Positions 55,811 to 63,112 of a stretch of DNA of 64,000 nt are shown one piece after another (the stretch's first letter is position 1; every line of letters starts with the position of its first letter). The translations under genes were made by a program, and so were the position numbers. The stretch covers positions 1,322,501 through 1,386,500 of the forward strand of contig NZ_AP028156.1 in assembly GCF_033096465.1 (NCBI RefSeq), written 5' to 3'. The stretch is from Blautia luti. GTDB taxonomy: Bacteria; Bacillota; Clostridia; Lachnospirales; Lachnospiraceae. The notes beneath the pieces are model-generated. The model had not been told where the DNA came from, made no database searches, and worked only from the letters and a program-made list of their open reading frames with translations.

Positions 55811-58213
55811 ATGAAATACTTGTTTAAAAAGATCGAGCCTAAGTGGCAGGCGAAATGGGAAGAAAGTAAAATCTTCGAAGCCAAAGACAACAGTGATAAA
55901 CCTAAATTCTATGGCCTTGTAGAGTTTCCATATCCAAGCGGTGCAGGAATGCACGTAGGACATATCAAAGCATATTCCAGTTTGGAAGTTATTTCCAGAA
56001 AACGTCGTATGGAGGGATACAATGTACTTTTCCCAATCGGATTTGATGCATTCGGCCTTCCTACAGAGAACTACGCAGTAAAGACAGGAACACATCCACG
56101 TATCATCACAGATGAGAATATTAAGAAATTCTCCAACCAGCTGAAGAAAGTAGGATTCTCTTTTGACTGGAATCGTGTGATCGATACAACAGACGAAGAC
56201 TATTACAAATGGACCCAGTGGATCTTCCTGAAAATGTTTGAGAAAGGTCTCGTATTCAGGGACAGAACTCTGGTAAACTACTGCCCGCACTGTAAAGTAG
56301 TCCTTTCCAATGAGGACAGCCAGGGCGGCAAATGTGATATCTGCCACAGCGAAGTTGTTCAGAAGTCCAAAGATGTATGGTACTTAAGAATCACTCAGTA
56401 TGCAGATAAACTTCTGGAAGGCCTGAAGGATGTAGACTATCCGGAGAACGTAAAACAGCAGCAGATCCACTGGATCGGTAAATCCAAAGGTGCTTTCGTA
56501 AACTTCGACGTTGACGGAATCGACGAGAAGCTTGAAATCTATACAACCAGACCGGATACCCTCTTTGGTGTAACTTTCATGGTAATCGCACCGGAGCATC
56601 CGATCATTGACAAATATGCAGATAAAGTTACAAACATGGACGAGATCGTCGCATACCGTAACGAATGTGCGAAGAAAACAGAGTTCGAGAGAACACAGCT
56701 TGTGAAAGATAAAACAGGTGTGAAGATCCAGGGACTTGAGGGAATCAACCCGGTTAACGGTAAGAAGATCCCGATCTATATTGCTGACTATGTAATGATG
56801 GGCTATGGTACAGGTGCCATCATGGCAGTGCCTGCACATGACCAGCGTGACTATGATTTCGCTAAGAAATTCGGCATTGATATCATCGAAGTTATCAAAG
56901 GCGGAGACATTTCCAAAGAAGCCTATACAGGTGACGGTGAGATGGTAAACTCTGATTTCCTGAACGGATATACAAAGAAAGCAGACTCTATCGAGCGTAT
57001 GCTGGAAGAACTGGAGAAGAAAGGTATCGGTAAAGCGGGTGTTCAGTATAAGATGAAAGACTGGGCATTCAACCGTCAGAGATACTGGGGCGAGCCGATC
57101 CCGCTGATCCACTGCCCGAATTGCGGTGTTGTAGCAGTTCCGGAGAACGAGCTTCCACTGCGTCTGCCGGATGTGAAAGATTTCGAACCAGGTGAAGACG
57201 GACAGTCCCCGCTTGCGAAGATTGATTCCTTCGTAAACTGCACATGCCCGAAATGTGGTGCTGCAGCGAAACGTGAGACAGATACCATGCCTCAGTGGGC
57301 AGGATCTTCCTGGTATTTCCTGAGATATACAGATCCGCACAATGCAAACGCACTGGCAGATATGGATAAACTGAAATACTGGATGCCTGTTGACTGGTAT
57401 AACGGTGGTATGGAGCATGTTACCAGACATATGATTTACTCCAGATTCTGGCATCATTTCCTGTATGACCTGGGTGTAGTAAACACACCGGAACCATATG
57501 CGAAACGTTCTATCCAGGGCCTGATCCTTGGACCGGACGGAGATAAGATGAGTAAATCCAAAGGCAACGTAGTAGATCCTCTGGATATCGTAGAAGAATA
57601 CGGTGCAGATACCCTCCGTACCTATGTACTGTTCATGGGTGACTACGGTGCAGCTACTCCATGGAGCGACAGCTCTGTAAAAGGCTGCAAGAAATTCCTT
57701 GACCGTGTTGCAGGTCTCACAGATCTTCTGTCTGAAGAATCTGTTTCCGATGAACTGGAAATGAAACTTCACCGTACTATCAAGAAAGTTTCTTCTGATA
57801 TCGAAAACCTGAAATTCAACACAGCCATCGCCAGCCTGATGGCACTGCTCAACGAGATCACAGCAGAAGGACACTTAAGCAAAGATGACCTGACAATTTT
57901 TATCAAACTGCTCAGCCCGTTCGCACCTCATATCTGTGAGGAAATCTGGGAGTTCATCGGTGGAGAAGGCTTCCTGGCAGTATCCCCATGGCCGGAATAC
58001 GACGAAGGCAAAACAGTAGCCAAGACTGTAGAGATCGGTGTACAGGTAAACGGTAAAGTAAGAGGAACCATCGTCATCCCGACAGACTGCGAGAAAGAAA
58101 AAGCATTCGAGATCGCCAAAGCAGACGAAAGAGTTGCATCCTTCCTGGAAGGAAAGAATCTCGTAAAAGAGATCTATGTACCGAATAAGATTGTGAACTT
58201 TGTTGCGAAATAA
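55811..58213 (+). CDS. leuS: Leucyl-tRNA synthetase
   Basis: 800-aa class I aminoacyl-tRNA synthetase of normal length. HIGH-type motif in PYPSGAGMHVGH, KMSKS in DKMSKSKGN, CP1 editing domain with TTRPDTLFGVT and GTGAIMAVPAHDQRD, and zinc-type cysteines in CPHC and CDIC. GGAGGAAGC precedes the ATG. No T-box is seen in the short leader. Confidence 0.97.
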   Translation: MKYLFKKIEPKWQAKWEESKIFEAKDNSDKPKFYGLVEFPYPSGAGMHVGHIKAYSSLEVISRKRRMEGYNVLFPIGFDAFGLPTENYAVKTGTHPRIITDENIKKFSNQLKKVGFSFDWNRVIDTTDEDYYKWTQWIFLKMFEKGLVFRDRTLVNYCPHCKVVLSNEDSQGGKCDICHSEVVQKSKDVWYLRITQYADKLLEGLKDVDYPENVKQQQIHWIGKSKGAFVNFDVDGIDEKLEIYTTRPDTLFGVTFMVIAPEHPIIDKYADKVTNMDEIVAYRNECAKKTEFERTQLVKDKTGVKIQGLEGINPVNGKKIPIYIADYVMMGYGTGAIMAVPAHDQRDYDFAKKFGIDIIEVIKGGDISKEAYTGDGEMVNSDFLNGYTKKADSIERMLEELEKKGIGKAGVQYKMKDWAFNRQRYWGEPIPLIHCPNCGVVAVPENELPLRLPDVKDFEPGEDGQSPLAKIDSFVNCTCPKCGAAAKRETDTMPQWAGSSWYFLRYTDPHNANALADMDKLKYWMPVDWYNGGMEHVTRHMIYSRFWHHFLYDLGVVNTPEPYAKRSIQGLILGPDGDKMSKSKGNVVDPLDIVEEYGADTLRTYVLFMGDYGAATPWSDSSVKGCKKFLDRVAGLTDLLSEESVSDELEMKLHRTIKKVSSDIENLKFNTAIASLMALLNEITAEGHLSKDDLTIFIKLLSPFAPHICEEIWEFIGGEGFLAVSPWPEYDEGKTVAKTVEIGVQVNGKVRGTIVIPTDCEKEKAFEIAKADERVASFLEGKNLVKEIYVPNKIVNFVAK

Positions 58214-58232
58214 ATATTATTAAATAAATAAG

Positions 58233-58294
58233 AAGGAACCATATTCCCGGGGGAAGATCAGAAAGTGATCTGGGGGAGGATGGTTCCTTTTTTT
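58233..58294. terminator. Terminator after leuS, probably bidirectional
   Basis: AAGGAACCAT pairs with ATGGTTCCTT, with an inner AGATCA..TGATCT stem; TTTTTTT follows on the plus strand and TTCTTATTTATTT on the minus strand. It would also stop leftward transcription from the promoter at 58402-58430. Confidence 0.85.
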
Positions 58295-58356
58295 GCCAGA
58301 GAGGGGGGAAATATACAGGGAAGAAAAATTGCATAAAAATTGCAAAAAAATATCGC

Positions 58357-58378
58357 AGAGTATGTTACTCTACGAAAA
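58357..58378 (+). repeat. Inverted repeat IR-L of the putative invertible segment
   Basis: Core AGAGTA-TGT-TACTCT followed by ACGAAAA. The same 22 bases recur on the opposite strand at 59778-59799. The core is itself a dyad with an asymmetric three-base centre (TGT here, ACA in the right copy), the layout of a tyrosine-recombinase crossover site. Confidence 0.85.
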
Positions 58379-58401
58379 TTAAAGCCTCAAAATTTATGAG
58401 A

Positions 58402-58430
58402 ATTATACCTCAAACGCCAAAATTATTCAA
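58402..58430 (-). promoter_or_regulatory. Outward promoter inside the invertible segment
   Basis: On the minus strand, TTGAAT (58430-58425), exactly 17 bases, TATAAT (58407-58402), the best promoter match in the neighbourhood. It points at IR-L, about 24 bases away. A second, weaker minus-strand candidate further upstream is TTGACT-N17-TAAATT (58582 to 58554 approx.). Confidence 0.8.
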
Positions 58431-58484
58431 GTACTACGCCCAAAAACTGTGAAAATTTTATGATTTTCTGGCATTATGCTTAAA

Positions 58485-58512
58485 AAGGAGCCATATGTGC
58501 TTCTTTTTTTAT
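58485..58512 (+). terminator. Small terminator upstream of the recombinase gene
   Basis: AAGGAGC pairs with GCTTCTT (one G-U) around CATATGT, followed by TTTTT. It would block read-through into the recombinase gene from the left. Confidence 0.5.
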
Positions 58513-58602
58513 GCCTTATTATTTGCTTATGACGTGAAAATCGACACAAATCGAATTTAATCGCCGTCAAAATTCTAGTCAAATATAAGGAGGAGCACAC
58601 TC

Positions 58603-59727
58603 ATGCCAAGAACAGGAGAAAATATTTACAAACGTAAGGACGGCCGCTGGGAGGGCCGCTATATTAAAACACATCTGCCATCCGGAAAAACAGTATATGG
58701 ATATTTATATGCCCGTACTTACCGGGATCTGAAAGAAAAAATGCTCTGTCAGGAGCGGCTTAAAAACAAACCACATCTGTCATCCTCTCCAACATTTCAG
58801 ACCGTAGCTGAAGAATGGATCACATCCAGACAGCCACATCTAAAAGAATCTTCCATTGTAAAATACCGAAACCTTTTAAATACTTATATCTTCCCGGAAA
58901 TGGGAAATGAGAAAATACTGTTGCTAAATTATGAGCAGATGGATACCTTCTGCCATCGAATGCTTACATCCGGAGGCAAAAATAATTCCGGGTTATCCCC
59001 AAAGACCGTTTCCGATATCTTGTCTCTGATCCGCTGTATCCTGCAGTATGCCAGCGAAAAAGGAAATCCTGCAGGATATAACGGAAAATCCCTTTCAATC
59101 CGCCAGGAACCCAAGGATCTGCGGATTCTTTCTCCGACAGAACAAAAAAAACTCTATACTTTTCTATATTCTTCCGAAGACCGCAGAGATGTAGGAATAT
59201 TGATCAGTATGTTTACAGGACTGCGTATCGGAGAAATTTGCGCCCTGAAATGGCAGGACATCTCTTTCTCAGAAAAGACTCTGTTTGTGCATCAGACCAT
59301 GCAGCGACTTCAGACAGACGAAAATGAAGAAAAGAAAACAAAAATCCTGATCTCCACTCCAAAGAGTCAATGCTCTATCCGCATCATTCCACTGCCACAG
59401 GAATTATGTGAATATTTGCTGCTTCAGCAAAAGCCGGCAGATGCATATTTATTGACAGGAACTGCTTTTCAATACATAGAACCCCGGAATATGCAGAACC
59501 GTTTCCGAAAAGTAACAGAACTCTGCGAAATAAAAAATGTAAATTTCCACTGTCTGCGTCATACCTTCGCCACCCGCTGCATAGAGGCAGGATTTGATAT
59601 TAAAAGTCTCAGTGAGATCCTGGGACATGCAAATGTAAACATTACCATGAACCGCTATGTTCATCCGTCCCTGGAATTAAAACGTGAAAACATGAACCGT
59701 TTAACAAATCTATTCGCCGTCAGATAA
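58603..59727 (+). CDS. Tyrosine recombinase (integrase/invertase)
   Basis: 374 aa. An N-terminal AP2-like DNA-binding segment (NIYKRKDGRWEGRYIK), a core-binding SAM-like domain (about 65-155) and the catalytic domain. The active-site set is complete: Arg208 (TGLRIGE), Lys254, His316 and Arg319 (HCLRH), His342 (LGHANV) and Tyr352 (NRYVH). It resembles Tn916-type integrases, but no excisionase, att-flanked cargo or tRNA target is present; the gene is instead enclosed by inverted repeats. AAGGAGGAG precedes the ATG. Likely role: inversion of the segment that carries it. Confidence 0.9.
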   Translation: MPRTGENIYKRKDGRWEGRYIKTHLPSGKTVYGYLYARTYRDLKEKMLCQERLKNKPHLSSSPTFQTVAEEWITSRQPHLKESSIVKYRNLLNTYIFPEMGNEKILLLNYEQMDTFCHRMLTSGGKNNSGLSPKTVSDILSLIRCILQYASEKGNPAGYNGKSLSIRQEPKDLRILSPTEQKKLYTFLYSSEDRRDVGILISMFTGLRIGEICALKWQDISFSEKTLFVHQTMQRLQTDENEEKKTKILISTPKSQCSIRIIPLPQELCEYLLLQQKPADAYLLTGTAFQYIEPRNMQNRFRKVTELCEIKNVNFHCLRHTFATRCIEAGFDIKSLSEILGHANVNITMNRYVHPSLELKRENMNRLTNLFAVR

Positions 59728-59733
59728 GCCGTC

Positions 59734-59781
59734 AAAGCTGTTAGAAACTGTAATAAAAAACAGTATTTAACAGCTTTTTTT
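59734..59781 (+). terminator. Terminator between recombinase gene and right inverted repeat
   Basis: AAAGCTGTTA pairs with TAACAGCTTT, with inner ACTG..CAGT; the T-run merges with the first bases of IR-R. It isolates the antiterminator gene from recombinase transcription in the present orientation. Confidence 0.85.
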
Positions 59782-59799
59782 CGTAGAGTAACATACTCT
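59778..59799 (-). repeat. Inverted repeat IR-R of the putative invertible segment
   Basis: Exact reverse complement of 58357-58378; the central triplet reads ACA on the plus strand. Its end is 33 bases before the antiterminator start codon. Confidence 0.85.
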
Positions 59800-59832
59800 A
59801 CGAAAAAATATGAAACGAAAGAGGGGATTTTC

Positions 59833-60342
59833 ATGTGGCTGCTGTGTGACTGCCAGGGACAGAATACCACAGAACTATTGAATTTCTGCAGAGATAACCT
59901 CCCGGAAGACATCCGGACAGGAATCTGCATGCCCACATACGACAGCATGAAGAAATATCAGGGCTCCTGGCATATTGAGGAAAAGACCGTATTTCCGGAA
60001 TACTTCCTTATAAAAGAAAGCCAGAAAGAAACCCTGCGGAATGCATTTGCCCAATGGCCGTATACAGAAGCCTTTTGCAGCAGCATTGCCGAGACGTCTA
60101 CTCAGCTGTTACCTGAACAGGAGAAACTCCTGCAGAGCTTTCTGGGAAAAGAAAACCATATGAAAATGTCCGCCGGATACATCAAAGACGGCACCGCATT
60201 TATTACACAGGGTCCCCTTCAGGGAAAAGAAAAAATGATCCGAAAGATCGACCGGCACAAACGTCTGGCCAGACTGGAAATCCCCATAGGAGATAAATTC
60301 CGGGAAATCCGCGCCGGACTGGAAATTACATCAAAAAGTTAA
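59833..60342 (+). CDS. NusG-family processive antiterminator, LoaP-like
   Basis: 169 aa. The NGN-like N-terminal domain has YDSMKKYQGSWHIEEKTVFP (residues 36-55), matching the EW-H-EE-LFPGY pattern of specialised NusG proteins. The C-terminal KOW domain (about 124-143) reads ITQGPLQGKEKMIRKIDRHK. Such paralogues (LoaP, UpxY, RfaH) load onto RNA polymerase at one operon and suppress termination. It is the first gene outside the invertible segment, directly upstream of an EPS cluster. GAGGGG precedes the ATG, and no promoter is visible between IR-R and the start. Confidence 0.85.
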   Translation: MWLLCDCQGQNTTELLNFCRDNLPEDIRTGICMPTYDSMKKYQGSWHIEEKTVFPEYFLIKESQKETLRNAFAQWPYTEAFCSSIAETSTQLLPEQEKLLQSFLGKENHMKMSAGYIKDGTAFITQGPLQGKEKMIRKIDRHKRLARLEIPIGDKFREIRAGLEITSKS

Positions 60343-60345
60343 AAG

Positions 60346-60362
60346 CCCCGTTTCAATCGGGG
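60346..60362 (+). other. GC-rich hairpin between antiterminator and EPS genes
   Basis: CCCCG-TTTCAAT-CGGGG, no T-run behind it. LoaP-type factors are recruited by a leader RNA hairpin, so this is a candidate recognition element, or simply an attenuator; inferred from position. Confidence 0.45.
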
Positions 60363-60394
60363 GGAGGGGTAAAAAGGAAGAAGGAGAATCACGT

Positions 60395-61849
60395 ATGTAC
60401 AGAAAGAAAACGAAAGGCTGGTATAAGCACAAAGATTTCATTTTTCTGGATCTTTGCTGTATTGCCCTGGCTTTCCTGCTGGCTGACTGGATCCGCTGCG
60501 GAACTATCAGCAACATCTATGAAAATAAAGTCTATCGGAACACCGCAATTTTCATCCTGCTCATGGATCTGGGTGTGTCCGTTCTGTTTGAACTCTATAA
60601 GGGAGTACTGAGGAGAGGATATTATCAGGAGTTTCTGGTATGTCTGAAGCATATGTTCATCATTGAACTGGCAGCAGGTCTGTACCTGTTTTCTGTAGAT
60701 GGCGGGCATAACTTCTCCAGAATTGTACTTTATCTGATGGGAATCCTTTATATGGGTTTTACCTATTTAATGACAATCCTCTGGAAAAAACATCTGATCA
60801 AAAAAATGGCAGAGGGTGGAGAACATTCCCTGTACATTATCACTACCAAAGATATAGCGGCAGATGTGATCGGAAATGTAAGAAAAAACAATTACAACCG
60901 TTACAACATCAATGGTCTGGTGATCATCGACGAAAATATGACCGGACAGAGCATCAGTGGCATTCCTGTAGTAGCAGACATGCCAAATGCATCCAACTAT
61001 ATCTGTCAGCAGTGGGTAGATGAGGTTCTTATCAATATTGATGAGGAATATCCATATCCCCAGAAACTCATGGACGAACTTCTGGAAATGGGAATGGTCG
61101 TTCATCTGAATCTGGCGAAAGTGAAGAGCACACCAGGACAGAAACAGTTGGTGGAAACAGTAGGCGGATACACGGTGCTGACTACTACCATGAACTACGC
61201 CACAGACAGTCAGGCTTTAGCAAAAAGAGCCCTGGATATCCTGGGCGGTCTGGTAGGCTGCATCCTGACCGGGATCATCTGCATTTTCGTAGGCCCGGTC
61301 ATCTACATAAGTTCCCCAGGCCCGATCTTCTTCTCCCAGATAAGAATCGGCCAGAACGGCAAACCATTCAAAATGTACAAATTCCGAAGCATGTACATGG
61401 ACGCCGAAGAACGCAAAGCCGAACTCATGGCCCAGAACAAAATGAGCGACAGCCGAATGTTCAAACTCGACTTCGACCCCCGCGTCATCGGAAACAAGAT
61501 CCTGCCCGACGGCCGACACAAAACCGGCGTAGGGGAATTCATCCGAAAAACCTCCCTGGATGAATTCCCCCAGTTCTGGAACGTCCTGAAAGGTGACATG
61601 AGCCTGGTAGGAACCAGACCAATTCTCCAGGATGAACTGGAACAGTATGAACTTCATCATAGAGCACGAATTGCTATCAAACCGGGAATCACCGGGATGT
61701 GGCAGGTTAGTGGACGGAGTGACATTACGGATTTCGAGGAAGTAGTTAGATTGGATACGGAATATATATCCAATTGGAATTTCGGGTTGGATATAAAGAT
61801 ACTTCTGCAGACGGTGAAGACGGTGCTGAAGAAGGAAGGATCTGTGTGA
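60395..61849 (+). CDS. Undecaprenyl-phosphate glycosylphosphotransferase (WcaJ/EPS type)
   Basis: 484 aa. Four N-terminal membrane helices (about 10-130), a cytoplasmic CoA-binding-like domain, a further membrane helix (VGCILTGIICIFVGPVIYI, about 286-304) and the C-terminal bacterial sugar transferase domain with QIRIGQNGKPFKMYKFRSM, RKTSLDEFPQFWNVLKGDMS and TGMWQVSGRSDI. It starts repeat-unit assembly by moving a sugar phosphate to the lipid carrier. AAGGAG precedes the ATG. The middle of the gene (61.3-61.6 kb) has noticeably more C-ending codons than its ends. Confidence 0.92.
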   Translation: MYRKKTKGWYKHKDFIFLDLCCIALAFLLADWIRCGTISNIYENKVYRNTAIFILLMDLGVSVLFELYKGVLRRGYYQEFLVCLKHMFIIELAAGLYLFSVDGGHNFSRIVLYLMGILYMGFTYLMTILWKKHLIKKMAEGGEHSLYIITTKDIAADVIGNVRKNNYNRYNINGLVIIDENMTGQSISGIPVVADMPNASNYICQQWVDEVLINIDEEYPYPQKLMDELLEMGMVVHLNLAKVKSTPGQKQLVETVGGYTVLTTTMNYATDSQALAKRALDILGGLVGCILTGIICIFVGPVIYISSPGPIFFSQIRIGQNGKPFKMYKFRSMYMDAEERKAELMAQNKMSDSRMFKLDFDPRVIGNKILPDGRHKTGVGEFIRKTSLDEFPQFWNVLKGDMSLVGTRPILQDELEQYELHHRARIAIKPGITGMWQVSGRSDITDFEEVVRLDTEYISNWNFGLDIKILLQTVKTVLKKEGSV

Positions 61850-61909
61850 TAAATAGAAAGCTTCGAAAGATTGAAAGAATGGAATAAAGAGTACGAGGAA
61901 ATTTTTTAG

Positions 61910-63046
61910 ATGAAAAAGCAATTAAAGATTGCCATGATGGGACAGAAACGTGTACCAAGTCGAGAAGGTGGCATAGAGATTGTAATAGAAGAACTGTGTA
62001 CCAGAATGGTACAGAAAGGAAACCAAGTTACCTGTTATAACAGATCAGGACATCATGTGAGTGGATCACAATATGATGTTGGAAAACAAAATAACTATAG
62101 GGGAATACGGCTTAAACAAGTTCCTACTATTGAAAAAAAAGGATTAGCTGCAGTCAGTTCATCTTTTTTTGCTGCGTTATGCTGTGCATTTGGAAAGTAT
62201 GATGTGGTACATATTCATGCGGAAGGTCCGGCTTTTTTTTCCTGGATTCCGAAAATATGTGGAAAAAAAGTTGTTGTTACTGTCCATGGACTTGATTGGC
62301 AGCGTGAAAAATGGAAGTCTGGATTTGGAGCGAAATTTATTCATCAGGGTGAACGTAATGCTGTGAAATATGCAGATGAAATTATTGTATTAAGCAAAGG
62401 TGTTAAAGAATATTTTCAAGAAACTTATGGCAGAAATACACGTTTTATCCCTAATGGAGTAAATAAACCGGAAATTAGAGAAGCAGAACTAATTACAGAA
62501 AAATATGGGCTTACAAAGGATTCCTACATTTTATTTTTAGGAAGGCTTGTTCCTGAAAAAGGCATCAGATATTTAATAGAAGCTTTCCAAAATGTTGACA
62601 CGGATAAAAAACTGGTGATTGCAGGAGGATCCAGTGATACAGATGAGTTTTCACAAGAACTGAAAAAATTGGCAGAAGATGATCCGAGAATTATTTTTAC
62701 AGGATTTGTTCAGGGTCGTATGTTAGAAGAATTATACAGCAATGCATACATATATACGTTGCCGTCAGATTTAGAGGGAATGCCTTTGAGTCTGCTGGAA
62801 GCAATGAGTTATGGAAATTGTTGTTTAACATCAGATATAGCAGAATGTACAGAAGTTGTAGAAGATAAGGCTCTGGCCTTCAAAAAATCAGATGTAAAGG
62901 ACTTGAAAGAAAAACTTCAGAATGCATGTGTTAACAAAGACATTGTTCAGAATATGAAAAATCAGGCAAGAGAATTTATCTGTCAGAAATATGACTGGGA
63001 CGGAGTTGTGGATAAAACGATGCAGCTTTATTGGAGAAATACATAG
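61910..63046 (+). CDS. Glycosyltransferase family 4
   Basis: 378-aa GT-B enzyme. The N-terminal MMGQKRVPSREGGIEIVIEE is typical of rhamnosyl/galactosyl transferases in EPS clusters; VVTVHGLDWQREKW and the C-terminal nucleotide-sugar site (LFLGRLVPEKGIRYLIEAF; EGMPLSLLEAMSYG) are intact. The composition is distinctly more AT-rich than the genes on either side, suggesting separate origin. Adds the second or a later sugar to the lipid-linked unit; the donor is unknown. Confidence 0.9.
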   Translation: MKKQLKIAMMGQKRVPSREGGIEIVIEELCTRMVQKGNQVTCYNRSGHHVSGSQYDVGKQNNYRGIRLKQVPTIEKKGLAAVSSSFFAALCCAFGKYDVVHIHAEGPAFFSWIPKICGKKVVVTVHGLDWQREKWKSGFGAKFIHQGERNAVKYADEIIVLSKGVKEYFQETYGRNTRFIPNGVNKPEIREAELITEKYGLTKDSYILFLGRLVPEKGIRYLIEAFQNVDTDKKLVIAGGSSDTDEFSQELKKLAEDDPRIIFTGFVQGRMLEELYSNAYIYTLPSDLEGMPLSLLEAMSYGNCCLTSDIAECTEVVEDKALAFKKSDVKDLKEKLQNACVNKDIVQNMKNQAREFICQKYDWDGVVDKTMQLYWRNT

Positions 63047-63112
63047 TAATTCTTTCAATATATTATATGAGTTGGAATACAGTAAGAATAATGGTGTACA
63101 AGGAAAAATCAC

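Larger units (their letters stand above)
58357..59799. mobile_element. Putative invertible DNA segment (phase-variation switch) carrying its own recombinase
   Basis: A 1443-bp segment bounded by 22-bp inverted repeats. It contains an outward-facing promoter near the left repeat (minus strand), a terminator, a tyrosine recombinase gene and a second terminator next to the right repeat. In the orientation seen, the promoter points toward the leuS terminator and the downstream antiterminator/EPS genes have no visible promoter. After inversion the promoter -10 would sit near 59749-59754, reading into the gene at 59833. The repeats, promoter and gene order are seen; inversion itself is inferred. 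Confidence 0.75.

Noticed and set aside
56384..57874. Antisense reading frame of 496 codons opposite leuS
   Set aside because: leuS is intact with all motifs; the antisense product is Cys/His/Phe-rich, typical of a shadow frame in a biased gene.
58603..59727. Recombinase gene read as the integrase of a prophage or conjugative element
   Set aside because: No excisionase, relaxase, phage genes, tRNA target or direct att repeats are present; the flanking repeats are inverted and tightly enclose the gene.
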